NCBI GenBank assembly: GCA_018303205.1
Contig: JAGVYP010000068.1
Coordinates: 1 to 40,974 of the forward strand
DNA: 40,974 nucleotides
Reading direction: 5' to 3'
From: Candidatus Woesearchaeota archaeon
Lineage (GTDB): Archaea; Nanobdellota; Nanobdellia; Woesearchaeales; JAGWAF01
Part shown: positions 15,154-23,155 of the stretch, in pieces
Numbering within the stretch: position 1 is the first letter of the stretch
Layout: each line of letters opens with the position of its first letter
Position numbers and translations under genes: made by a program
The notes under the pieces: model-generated
What the model saw: the letters and a program-made list of their open reading frames with translations, nothing else
Database searches by the model: none
Told to the model about the DNA's origin: nothing

Positions 15154-16515
15154 TTATCCTTTAATAGTTCCATAACCAATTAAGCGCCATCGATTACCTA
15201 CTCTCCTAGACAGGGTCATACGAGAACCTGCTGCTGCGCACACCGGTAATTTTAATTTGAGTTCAGCAATATTTTTTTGCAGTTTAACAATGAAACCAAC
15301 CGTTGCTGCACTATTTACATTTAACATGAGAATCTCATTCATACGCAGAGGATCAATAACCAAAGCGTCTTTTAAGCCAACCATTCTTTCAAGAAGATGC
15401 ACTTCCAATTTGATTTCATACCAGACAGGCGGAAGTTTTCCCGGTTTTCCCACTAATGCTCCCGTAAGCCTATCTGATTTGACAATAGAAGGATCTAACC
15501 CTGTCAAAAGAGCAACACTTCCGCCAGGAACAATAACTTTTACTTTTTCTCCTCCTGTCATTAAACTAATAATCTTTGTTTTGAGAGGCTTGTGCACCTT
15601 TTGATTTTTTTCTTCAACAGAATATCCTGGAAGGATTTCAATTTCATCACCTTCCTGAAGCGTACCTTGCTGAAGTGAACCTCCTAAGACTCCCCCAACA
15701 AAATTATCAATGGGAGACCCTGGTTTATTGATATCAAAGCTTCTTGCAACAAAAAGAACAGGATCTTTTGTGGCATCCCTCTGAGGAGTAGGCATAACAC
15801 GCTGTATGGCTTCAATGAGATAAGTAACATTAATGCCATGCTGGGCACTCATAGGTATAATAGGAGCATCTTTATATTCTGTGCTTTCAAGGAATGCTTT
15901 GATTTCCTGATAATGTTGTTTTGCTTTTTCCTCAGTCACCAAGTCAATCTTATTTTGTACAATGACCACATTTTTGATACCGATAATTTGCAATGCCTGC
16001 ACGTGTTCTTTGGTTTGTGGTTGCGGACAAGACTCTATCGCACTGATCATAAGAATAGCGCCATCCATAATCGTCGCACCTGACAACATCGTTGCCATCA
16101 GACTTTCATGACCAGGAGCATCAACAAAACTTACTTTTCTCAGCGGAGTTGCATGACCCATGCAGGTTATACATTTTGAAGCAACACTATACTCATCACA
16201 TTTTTCACAATGATAAAAAATAGCATCAGCATAACCTAAACGGATCGTAATACCCCTTTTCATTTCTTCAGAATGCGTATCTGTCCACTTTCCGGAGAGT
16301 GCTTTTACTAATGTTGTTTTTCCATGATCAACATGACCAACTAAGCCAATATTAATCTCTGGCTGCCCCAGTGTGTCTTTTTTTTCTGTTTTTTTTGATT
16401 TTTCTTCTTTTTTTTCAGATTTTTTAGCTTCTTTTGTTTTTTTCTTTTTAGTATGCTCTTCAGATAGTGCTTCTTCAGACACTTTTTCTTCAACTTCCTT
16501 CTTTTTTCTTGGCAT
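15154..16515 (-). CDS. eif2g: Translation initiation factor aIF2 subunit gamma
   Basis: The 453-residue GTPase delivers initiator Met-tRNA to the small ribosomal subunit. It shows G1 GLVGHVDHGKTTL (about 57-69), switch 1 KRGITIRLGYAD, the aIF2-gamma zinc knuckle HCEKCDEYSVASKCITC, G3 DAPGHE, G4 NKID, then the two beta-barrel domains ending in RRVGNRWRLIGYG. An added N-terminal stretch of about 46 residues is almost all Lys and Glu and is not part of the usual archaeal protein; it may be a flexible tail. The TATA box CTTTATAAACCCC (16536-16548) is 21-33 bases upstream, and GGGGA precedes the ATG. Confidence 0.97.
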   Translation of the reverse strand: MPRKKKEVEEKVSEEALSEEHTKKKKTKEAKKSEKKEEKSKKTEKKDTLGQPEINIGLVGHVDHGKTTLVKALSGKWTDTHSEEMKRGITIRLGYADAIFYHCEKCDEYSVASKCITCMGHATPLRKVSFVDAPGHESLMATMLSGATIMDGAILMISAIESCPQPQTKEHVQALQIIGIKNVVIVQNKIDLVTEEKAKQHYQEIKAFLESTEYKDAPIIPMSAQHGINVTYLIEAIQRVMPTPQRDATKDPVLFVARSFDINKPGSPIDNFVGGVLGGSLQQGTLQEGDEIEILPGYSVEEKNQKVHKPLKTKIISLMTGGEKVKVIVPGGSVALLTGLDPSIVKSDRLTGALVGKPGKLPPVWYEIKLEVHLLERMVGLKDALVIDPLRMNEILMLNVNSAATVGFIVKLQKNIAELKLKLPVCAAAGSRMTLSRRVGNRWRLIGYGTIKG

Positions 16516-16570
16516 TCCCCAAAGAAACCGAGAGGGGTTTATAAAGGTAACGAAGGAAGAAAGCGTTCGT

Positions 16571-16699
16571 TTAATTCAAGATGAGAACATACAAATTTGG
16601 AATGCTTTCAAAACTTTTGTCAAGAGTAACTAAGGTCATATTGTTATTCAAAGTAATTGAAGCGATAAGGAGGTCAAAAGCAGAAAGCGTGGTTCCCAT
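16571..16699 (-). pseudogene. Remnant of a VapC-type PIN-domain toxin gene
   Basis: A 42-codon frame encodes the C-terminal third of a PIN domain: LSAFDLLIASITLNNNMTLV followed by TLDKSFESIPNLYVLIL. The Asp of the D-x-L-I-A motif and the T-x-D motif are the third and fourth acidic sites of VapC nucleases; the first two are absent. A TAA stop stands immediately upstream of the ATG, so the N-terminal two thirds are gone, and no VapB-like gene is next to it. It is a decayed toxin gene between aIF2-gamma and the glutamine amidotransferase gene. Confidence 0.6.
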
Positions 16700-16741
16700 T
16701 TTTTAAGGATAATAAAACCCGTTTTTGGGGATAAAGTATTC

Positions 16742-17653
16742 TCATGCTGCCTTTCTAGTCGTTTTTGCAGTTTTGCTTCTCCTTTTTCCAGATTTATTTT
16801 TTTGTTTATTTCGAGCTTTTACTTGCTTCATTACTGCTTTTTCTAAATCTTTCATGTAATACTCTTGTATGATGCCTGTTGCTTGATCAATAATGTACAT
16901 AGTATTATTTCTTGTTCTTATTCTTTTTTTTGAGTTTCTCACAATTTTTTCTAAATCACGTTCAGAAGAAACATATGTTTTTTCATCATCTTGTGCAATA
17001 ACCATTGATACATAACTTGCTAATTTAACTGTTCGTGCCTCATTTGGTTCGTAAGAACAAACAACAATAACTTTTCCTTGTTTTTTTGCATAGAGCATCA
17101 AATTCAATAGCATATAGCGAGATGAAGGTCTTACAATTTTGTCAATAATTGTTCTTTCAATGTCTCTTGGGTTCAAGGAACTATCACGCGCTATATAACT
17201 ATTCATAACACGCATAACTGTTTGTGAATCGCTTTTATCTCCCTCTGCAATACCTTCGACTGTTCCATTGTGTGTTCCTACAACATAATCTAAATTAAAT
17301 GGTTGATTATTTTGCACATTTTTACTTCCTGAAGACGTCATTCTAGCATGTACAAAACTAACCTTAGACCTCGTTGGACTCACTTCTGCTATTTTTGATG
17401 CATCTTGCTCGTATAGTGGTTCTATACTTTTAGTTATTACTTCTCTCTCCCCATAGGCATAGAATCCATAACCATCTTTGTGCAATCGGGGTGCACGCAA
17501 ATTTTTTGTAGGGTCAGTAGTAAAATCTCCTACAACATAAGGAATATCGTTTCTACTAGTAGCCATGTCTTGCACGTGCATTATTTGACTTTGTATACTG
17601 CTTCGTGTAAGATAATTACTTCCTGTGGCTACTAAGATGGACATCCTACACAT
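16742..17653 (-). CDS. Class II glutamine amidotransferase (GATase type 4-like)
   Basis: The 303-residue product begins MCRM, which puts the nucleophilic Cys at position 2 as in Ntn-type amidotransferases and fixes the start. Typical glutaminase motifs follow: VSFVHARMTSSG (Arg that holds glutamine) and VVGTHNGTVEG (the oxyanion Asn-Gly). The last 30 residues are very basic (Lys/Arg/Thr), perhaps for RNA or membrane contact. It lies 28 bases after the GCS2-like gene, so the two are probably one operon. In known pairs such as EgtA/EgtC a ligase and a class II amidotransferase act in one pathway, but there the enzyme cleaves gamma-glutamyl bonds; the substrate here is not known. Confidence 0.75.
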   Translation of the reverse strand: MCRMSILVATGSNYLTRSSIQSQIMHVQDMATSRNDIPYVVGDFTTDPTKNLRAPRLHKDGYGFYAYGEREVITKSIEPLYEQDASKIAEVSPTRSKVSFVHARMTSSGSKNVQNNQPFNLDYVVGTHNGTVEGIAEGDKSDSQTVMRVMNSYIARDSSLNPRDIERTIIDKIVRPSSRYMLLNLMLYAKKQGKVIVVCSYEPNEARTVKLASYVSMVIAQDDEKTYVSSERDLEKIVRNSKKRIRTRNNTMYIIDQATGIIQEYYMKDLEKAVMKQVKARNKQKNKSGKRRSKTAKTTRKAA

Positions 17654-17681
17654 TTTTTCTACCTCTATACTTTTTCATTTT

Positions 17682-18966
17682 TTATCTCACCTCATATATA
17701 GTCTTATTTTCTCTCAAACATGTTGCAAGGGTTGCGATGATATCTTTGCCTCCTTTTACCATTGCTCTTATCTCTTTTGCAGGAGGATTTTCAAAACGCT
17801 GTATCAAAAGATCCGCATATCTGCCATCTGCTCCATCTAAAAGAACACTTGCTATCTGTTTTGCATACTCAGGTAATAGCATACGTTGAGTACCGATCAT
17901 AACATTTCCTCGATCTCCATACCAAGTTGCTTCTCTTACATTTGCTCTTAACTGCGATCCATTAAGAGAAAGCAATTCATCTAACTCAGTACCTGCTGTT
18001 GCAACTCTTTCTCCAAGATAAGATAACGCTGCAGTAGCTTTTATGCACTCTTGTGCATCTATACATCTTGTTTCAAGAAAGGTACCATCTCTTCCGCCTA
18101 AATTAAAACGAATCACTTGATCAGTTCCTAATTTAAGAAAGCCCCAATCTGATCCGCGATATCGAGCAACGACTTCTCGTGGGTTCATTCCTTCTTGGCA
18201 AAAGAAAGTAGGGTTTTGATCTGCTAATGCACCTTCTATCTGACGGGCAGTTTCTTCTAAACAAAGAAGATATTGTTGCATACTCGCTAAGGGAAATGAT
18301 TCGGGATAAACAATTCCAGATCGTATTCCTTTAGAATTAATAATCTGCTGTCGTCTATTCCAAGTCGTGGTTAATACACCATTCAACGTTGGAGATGTTG
18401 AAAAGGCATAAATCAAAGCAGGTGCTAATCCCGTCATTCTATTATATAATTTTATTAATGCACTTTCAGAACCCTTTGCACTGAGGTCTAACTGATCTGC
18501 GCTTGTCCAACGAGTGCTAGCATCGGCTGGAAAAACTAAGTTAAACTCAGACCAAAAAACATTTGGGCCTAACGTATCTTGTTTTTGTCCAAGATCTAAT
18601 GGGGGTTCATCTTTTCCTTGATAAGTTCCAGAACTAAAAATAATCGCGTCAGGAATCGTCGCTTGTAATAATCCTACTTTTTCTTGTAAGGATATTTCAG
18701 CACCAGATGGTCCTTGTTCTTCTTCTCCATTACGCGTTCTTAATTCAAATTGATTTTGCGCATATTCAAAATCTCCATCTAATTGAAATAAAAGTTTGCA
18801 AAATTCAGGTTTGTCACGAATAGATTCAGCTCTATAACCATCGGGTGTTTTTTTAACAACCCATAATTCTTTTTCAATGCCTCTACGTAAGTCATTACCA
18901 ATGAATACCTTGTGCAGTTTTGCTCCTTGTTGATGTACCTTGCCTTTCTTTTGTGTTTTGTTTCAT
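17682..18966 (-). CDS. GCS2-like glutamate-cysteine (carboxylate-amine) ligase, frameshifted near its start
   Basis: The frame is open from 18962 to 17682 with no ATG, GTG or TTG before the Met at 18437, yet the upstream 170 codons read as protein: FIGNDLRRGIEKELWVVKK, FQLDGDFEYAQNQFELRT and so on. These match the GCS2 pattern (G-x-E-x-E-L, then Q-x-E-x-R-T), and FLETRCIDAQECIKATAALS matches its later V-E-x-R-x-x-D block. A well-placed GGAGTGA and ATG (18966) start one frame away, and a TGA overlaps that ATG. A one-base shift within the first 23 codons would give a protein of about 428 residues, normal for the family. It is either an inactivated gene or a base error. It lies downstream of tRNA-His and upstream of a class II amidotransferase. 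Confidence 0.6.
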
Positions 18967-19012
18967 TTTTTCTTCACTCCGCGTTTAAAGTCCGCTCGAC
19001 TTTACTTTAAAG

Positions 19013-19084
19013 GGCGATAGTCGGGAATTGAACCCGATCCTGAAGCACCACAAGCTTCAATGCTTCTATTACACTACTATCACC
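19013..19084 (-). tRNA. tRNA-His (anticodon GTG) with unusual D-loop
   Basis: The extra G at position -1 pairs with C73, as in most tRNA-His, and the acceptor pairs are GTGATAG/CTATCGC. T8 and A9 follow. The anticodon arm is GAAGC-TTGTGGT-GCTTC with anticodon GTG, and the T-arm is TCGGG-TTCAATT-CCCGA. The D-arm GTGT/GCAT encloses AATAGAA, which lacks the invariant G18-G19 pair that normally docks with the T-loop. CCA is not encoded. The gene ends 47 bases before the GCS2-like gene on the same strand. Confidence 0.85.
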
Positions 19085-19387
19085 ATATGATTTTATTTTT
19101 TCTAACTTCCTTTCCTTTTTGGAAACTTTTGTTATGTTCAAAAGAAAAAATAATTTTTTAATTTTTGAATAAAGGTTGGTCTATGCAAGAATTAACTATT
19201 GATGATGCATATTACCGAGAATTATTGAATTCATCAAACAAATATCAAATAATCCATAATAGAATTTTAGAATATCATTTAATTTAACAATGAATGTAAT
19301 CACCGACGTTAATCGGGGTTTCCTCAATTTTTATTTTTTGATTCATACTACCATATGAGTGAGGGTTATATTTAAAGGTTCGCTTTT
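19085..19387. other. 303-base gap between tRNA-His and the PAP2 gene
   Basis: The stretch is AT-rich. A possible plus-strand micro-ORF of about 34 codons begins near 19184 (MQELTIDDAYYRELL...), with no clear ribosome binding site or family. No repeat of the CTTGTGCCTAA type is present, and I see nothing else that I can support. Confidence 0.4.
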
Positions 19388-19864
19388 TCAAAGAAAAAAC
19401 GAGGCAAGAACTCCTCCAAGAATAACGCCAAGAACAGCTCCTGCAAAGACATCACTCCAATAATGTTTTTTCAGATAAATACGAGTATAAGCAATGCATA
19501 CCGCAAACAAGAAAAGAATGATAGTCATCATATAATCAGTATAGGGATGAGTAAGTAACGTTACTAATACAAAAATTCTTGCAGTATGCACACTCGGAAA
19601 TGAGTTTGCTTCTATTTTTTCTAACCACGTCGTATAGGACAAAGCTTCTGGTCTTTTTTTGAAATACACTGAGCGAACAGCAATGACAATGATATGAATA
19701 AGTATAATACCCAGCAAGATACTATTTGCAAGAGCGCTATACCCCACAAGATAAAAAAGAACAACAAGCAACATGCTAAAAAAAATACTTCCTAATGTAG
19801 TTGCATCTCTCATGCCTTCATCAAGCCATTTTTGAAAAATATTTTTTGGCATCACACTTCTCAT
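19388..19864 (-). CDS. PAP2-family membrane phosphatase
   Basis: The 158-residue product has about five membrane segments and the three phosphatase motifs: K-x6-R-P (around YFKKRPEALSYT), SFPSVHTA (P-S-x-H) and TRIYLKKHYWSDV (S/T-R-x5-H-x3-D). Such enzymes dephosphorylate lipid or isoprenoid (di)phosphates on the outer face of the membrane; the substrate cannot be told. It is short for the family but keeps all the catalytic residues. TATA-like GTTATAAAG lies about 25-35 bases upstream of the ATG, so the transcript is leaderless. Confidence 0.85.
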   Translation of the reverse strand: MRSVMPKNIFQKWLDEGMRDATTLGSIFFSMLLVVLFYLVGYSALANSILLGIILIHIIVIAVRSVYFKKRPEALSYTTWLEKIEANSFPSVHTARIFVLVTLLTHPYTDYMMTIILFLFAVCIAYTRIYLKKHYWSDVFAGAVLGVILGGVLASFFL

Positions 19865-19945
19865 ATGCTTATGAATTCTTTCCCTCTTTATAACTTTTTG
19901 TTTTTTTGCACCTTAACCCTGTTTTGGAATGTCTTTTCTTTTTTC

Positions 19946-19971
19946 CTTGTGCCTAACTTTTTCAAATATTT
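19946..19971 (+). repeat. Interspersed CTTGTGCCTAA element, copy C
   Basis: The core is at 19946-19956. With its flanks the identity to copy I at the right end of the window extends over about 28 bases (TTTCC before and CTTTTTCAAATATT after). Confidence 0.6.
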
Positions 19972-20057
19972 TTTATGTATTTTTTTCTATTTTCTTATGT
20001 TTTCCTGTATATTTCATAATGATTATTTTATCGTCTTTTTTAGAATTTTTGTTTGTG

Positions 20058-20126
20058 TTTTTATAAAAAAAAGATAAGAAATAACGAACAAAAAAAATAA
20101 CGACATTTTCCTTGTGCCTAACTTTT
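20058..20126 (+). repeat. Interspersed CTTGTGCCTAA element, copy D, full composite
   Basis: The AT-rich partner block (TTTTTATAAAAAAAAGATAA then GAAATAACGAAC) is at 20058-20090, and the core at 20111-20121, followed by a short T-run. Together with copies E and H it defines the full element. Confidence 0.6.
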
Positions 20127-20208
20127 AAGAAAAGACTTCGGAAAATAAAGACGAAAACAGATACACAATGTTTATAAACAAAACACTCTTATGGGAAAGT
20201 GATGATAA

Positions 20209-20682
20209 ATGAATAAGAAAATAGCCTGGTTTGTGGTACTCCTTGCTTTTCTTGGAATATTGCTCACGTTTTACCTTACTTGGCTTCACTATAATCCTCC
20301 TGCTCCTGATGAAGAAATCCTCGGCTGCCTGACAGGATCAGGATGCAGCGCAGTAACCACGAGCGAGTACAGTTATTTTCTTGGAATACCTGTTGCAGTG
20401 CTTGGTTTAGTTACGTATATCATTATTTTTTTACTAAGCATCCTTTTTTTATTTTTGAAGAGCGAAGAAAAAAGAAAAGAACAGGTAAGTATGATTATTC
20501 TCTTGTTGAGTTTTATAGGAACACTCTTCCAAGCATACTTAACCTATCTTTCAGCTACGATTATCCGCGCATATTGCTCACTCTGCATAACGTCTGAAGT
20601 ATTTATCACACTTATTTTTGTCTTATCTTGTATTCTTAACAAAGAAAAATTAAAAATGATTTGGGAACGTTATGTTGAATAA
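20209..20682 (+). CDS. Vitamin K epoxide reductase (VKOR) family protein
   Basis: The 157-residue membrane protein has four or five transmembrane segments. It has the two redox cysteine pairs of VKOR homologues: C40 and C46 in GCLTGSGCSAVTTSEYS, and C123-x2-C126 in AYCSLCITSE. Prokaryotic members reoxidise a thioredoxin-like partner using quinone and so drive disulfide formation outside the cell. No thioredoxin domain is fused here, so a separate partner is needed. The cysteine-rich exported proteins in this window are plausible clients. The ribosome binding site GTGATG is four to five bases before the ATG. Confidence 0.85.
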   Translation: MNKKIAWFVVLLAFLGILLTFYLTWLHYNPPAPDEEILGCLTGSGCSAVTTSEYSYFLGIPVAVLGLVTYIIIFLLSILFLFLKSEEKRKEQVSMIILLLSFIGTLFQAYLTYLSATIIRAYCSLCITSEVFITLIFVLSCILNKEKLKMIWERYVE

Positions 20683-20683
20683 C

Positions 20684-21058
20684 CTAGTGAGAGAACATTT
20701 CTAAAACTGTATCTAAATCAGAATCAACTTCAGAATCAGGCAGAGCATAGCGTAATACCAATTCAACGAATAACAAAGAAGAACTCATGTCTTTTTGTGA
20801 CTGCCTCACAGGAATTTCCCCTTCTCCTTCATCCCGGGGAACTTTCTCCCAAACCGTTACAGGATGAAAGACACCTTCTCTATATTCTATACCTATTCTT
20901 TGTCCACGTTCAACAAGACCTATCTCAGCAGAAGTAATTTGTCCTCCCTCAGGAAGATACGTCTCAATAGAAAGAACAGGACCCTCAACAGAAGAGCAAG
21001 TGAGCTGAACTGTGTTTCCTCTCCTTTGTTTGGTAAGGGTGTATAAAGATGCACTCAT
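20684..21058 (-). CDS. Acidic protein of unknown function, promoter shared with the Ser/Thr kinase gene
   Basis: The 124-residue product is soluble and probably beta-rich in its first 70 residues (TVQLTCSSVEGPVLSIETYL, IGIEYREGVFHPVTVW), then has an acidic C-terminal helix (DSEVDSDLDTVLEMF). I know of no family. The gene converges on VKOR with one base between stops. Its promoter block matches that of the kinase gene at 30539-31378 nearly base for base, so the two may be regulated together. Confidence 0.55.
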   Translation of the reverse strand: MSASLYTLTKQRRGNTVQLTCSSVEGPVLSIETYLPEGGQITSAEIGLVERGQRIGIEYREGVFHPVTVWEKVPRDEGEGEIPVRQSQKDMSSSLLFVELVLRYALPDSEVDSDLDTVLEMFSH

Positions 21059-21062
21059 CCGA

Positions 21063-21091
21063 AGAATAGAATGACGGAAATATATAAAGAT
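21063..21091 (-). promoter_or_regulatory. Promoter block shared with the Ser/Thr kinase gene
   Basis: On the minus strand: ATCTTTATA (21091-21083), six bases, CGTCATT (21076-21070), one base, TATTCT (21068-21063). The same three words with the same gaps stand before the kinase gene (31421-31393). The TATA box is 25-33 bases before the ATG, so the CGTCATT/TATTCT part lies between TATA box and start, where a repressor could act. Confidence 0.5.
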
Positions 21092-21094
21092 TTG

Positions 21095-21694
21095 CTAACT
21101 CCTGATCATCCTTGCAGCGACACGCTCTGCTTTGTCTAAACGCTCTCGCAATTCCTGCTTTTCCTGCTCATACTGCGCAATCTTATTCATCACTTTTGTA
21201 AACTCAAAATCTTCCTGGCTAATATGGGAAACAATCTTTTTGAGCTCTGCTATCTGGATATTTAAGGAAGCAAGATGGGTTACTGATTCATTAATCTGTG
21301 ATTTAATATGCTGATAATTACCAACATCAATTTTTAATTCTTCCTTGTGCTTGAGCAACTGATTTTGCAATTCAGTGTCAAATTTTTCTAAAATCTGACT
21401 TTGCATTTGACTTTTGAGCATTTTAAAATTGTATAATTCCTGTTTCAGATCATCTACGTGCTCTGCGAGAGTAAGCTTATCCTTTTGAAATTCACTAATA
21501 ATCCTTTTTTGTTCATTGATAATCTGCTTTTGCTTGTCTATAAAATCTTCTACTCCATGCTGCATCTCAGCAATTTTTACACTTAACTCATCAACGCTCT
21601 GCGACTGAATGTCCAGCTTTTCCTTTACCTTATCGAGTTCTTCTTTAACTTGTATAACCGCTTTTATTTTATCGAACATACTTTTTGAGAACAT
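21095..21694 (-). CDS. Coiled-coil protein of unknown function
   Basis: The product from the ATG at 21694 has about 199 residues and is almost wholly heptad-patterned coiled coil (VKEELDKVKEKLDIQ through YEQEKQELRERLDKAERV). An open frame extends upstream to 21781, but that part lies inside the 3' end of the next gene, and MFSKSMFDKIKAVIQ is a better start; the ATG at 21679 is also possible. No catalytic domain is visible. It may form filaments or scaffolds, with no further guess. Confidence 0.55.
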   Translation of the reverse strand: MFSKSMFDKIKAVIQVKEELDKVKEKLDIQSQSVDELSVKIAEMQHGVEDFIDKQKQIINEQKRIISEFQKDKLTLAEHVDDLKQELYNFKMLKSQMQSQILEKFDTELQNQLLKHKEELKIDVGNYQHIKSQINESVTHLASLNIQIAELKKIVSHISQEDFEFTKVMNKIAQYEQEKQELRERLDKAERVAARMIRS

Positions 21695-21719
21695 GACAGA
21701 GTTTAAAAGGGTTTTGGAA

Positions 21720-23093
21720 TTAATCTCCGCCGAAGAGATTATCAACGGTATCTTCAGCTGAAGCAGAAAAAGCTGCATCAAGCCCTATATCATCAACTGT
21801 TCCTGTAGGTTTATTTACTTCTCTAGTTTCTCTTGCTGTTAAGATTCCATGGATAACATACAGCTCTTCAGGAGAATAATTCTTTGACAAGCCTTTTCTC
21901 TGATCACCGTTAAATATCTCTGTGATGACAGCAAAATTTTCTAAACTAACATGTTGTTCAGGATACTGTCTTGCTACCTCTACAATTTCAAATAAAAGTT
22001 TTCTTCCTTCTTGAGCTTTTTCTTCCAATAAAGGATCTAAGTCAGGAACAGGGCGTGGTAATCTGCTTAATTGGATAACCTCACTGAGGTATTGCCACTC
22101 TTTAGTTGGTTTTCTCACCTGTGTTAATTCAGCCATCACTCTTTCTGCTAAAGCACTTCCCACCTCTTTAGGATTTTGTACTGCTAACATGAAAAGTAAA
22201 TGATATACTCTTTCTGGAACTTCTTGCGTAATAATTTCTGCTAATCCATGGGGAGTTACCTTATGGAGCACACTTTTTACACCTTGCTCTGAAAGACCAG
22301 ATTTATATGTTGCAACAAAAGATCTTAAGTTTTCTTGTACTCTCAAGATAGCAACATCCATATTTCTCCTATGAGCCTCAGAGAGAAGTATTCCCATACC
22401 ATCTAATTCCTTGAGTGTATTTGCTAAAACGCTATACCCACTTAATACTGCTTTAGGATAATAACGGTCTTGCTCACTTGGAAATGCAATGTCTACCAAT
22501 TTTTCTAAGCGCGTAATGTCTCTCAAGACGTCTTGAGGATGATACGCAAATTCATATCTTCCTTCATGTTCAAGAATAGTGTACATAAGACTGAAGCGGT
22601 GCATTCTTCGCGAGAAATCCACTTTTGCATCAAGAATATCACTTGGTTTAGGTCTCAAGATATGATGAGCAACAGTAGTATCCCCTGTTATCATTTTTGC
22701 TAATTCTGCATATACTTCGACGGTTTCTCTCCTATCCTGCCCTTCTGGAGTAAGAGCAACAGTAAGTCTTGTCGTAAGATTATCATCGACTAATGCTGTC
22801 TTCATTGCTCCGTCATGTTGTGGGAGCTCATGAGCTAACCAGGTAAGAACATCCCGTCTTAAGGTGTATTGGGATACAAGCTGAGAAAGAGGGATTTTCC
22901 TTCCTTGAAAGGGAAAAGTTGTATTTCCTTGAACTGCTAATGAACGAAAATAATCAAGATCGGATGAAAGTTGCGTAATGCCTTCTTGAACTGTAGAAAA
23001 TTGTCCTCTTCCTAAAGCTTGAGCTGTCGCTACATAAAGATTATACATACTCTTGTATCGCTGAACAGCTTCAGGATTGGGTCTATGGATCAT
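21720..23093 (-). CDS. Large helical protein of unknown function
   Basis: The 457-residue product is mostly helical, with no signal peptide or membrane segment. Near the C-terminus it has KNYSPEELYVIHGILTARET, which faintly resembles VDYSPAEMMVFYIFYLEGKT in the unknown protein at 37429-38010; the end is acidic (AEDTVDNLFGGD). It shares its promoter and leader block with the next gene upstream (23156-24766), and the two probably act together. I do not recognise a family. Confidence 0.6.
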   Translation of the reverse strand: MIHRPNPEAVQRYKSMYNLYVATAQALGRGQFSTVQEGITQLSSDLDYFRSLAVQGNTTFPFQGRKIPLSQLVSQYTLRRDVLTWLAHELPQHDGAMKTALVDDNLTTRLTVALTPEGQDRRETVEVYAELAKMITGDTTVAHHILRPKPSDILDAKVDFSRRMHRFSLMYTILEHEGRYEFAYHPQDVLRDITRLEKLVDIAFPSEQDRYYPKAVLSGYSVLANTLKELDGMGILLSEAHRRNMDVAILRVQENLRSFVATYKSGLSEQGVKSVLHKVTPHGLAEIITQEVPERVYHLLFMLAVQNPKEVGSALAERVMAELTQVRKPTKEWQYLSEVIQLSRLPRPVPDLDPLLEEKAQEGRKLLFEIVEVARQYPEQHVSLENFAVITEIFNGDQRKGLSKNYSPEELYVIHGILTARETREVNKPTGTVDDIGLDAAFSASAEDTVDNLFGGD

Positions 23094-23107
23094 AGTTTTG
23101 CCTAGTC

Positions 23108-23153
23108 TCCCCAGAAATCATAAGCTAAAGAAAGAACATCATTTATATAGGTT
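23108..23153 (-). promoter_or_regulatory. Promoter/leader block shared by the two large unknown genes
   Basis: On the minus strand, AACCTATATAAA (23153-23142) is followed after 22 bases by GATTTCTGGGGA (23119-23108), 14 bases before the ATG at 23093. Both 12-base words recur before the neighbouring gene with a 23-base gap. GGGGA may also serve as ribosome binding site. Confidence 0.5.
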
Positions 23154-23155
23154 AG

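Larger units (their letters stand above)
19865..20208. other. 344-base divergent gap between the PAP2 and VKOR genes
   Basis: The gap is strongly T-rich on the plus strand and carries two copies of the interspersed CTTGTGCCTAA element in the same orientation. At the right end are a TATA box (GTTTATAAAC, 20169-20178) and a GTGATG-type ribosome binding site for the VKOR gene. No ORF of note is present. Confidence 0.6.

Noticed and set aside
20196-20211. C/D-box RNA start (GTGATGA) before the VKOR gene
   Set aside because: It is the ribosome binding site and start region of the gene, and no D box at proper spacing was seen.
21695-21781. N-terminal extension of the coiled-coil protein
   Set aside because: It overlaps the 3' end of the preceding gene and encodes no heptad pattern.
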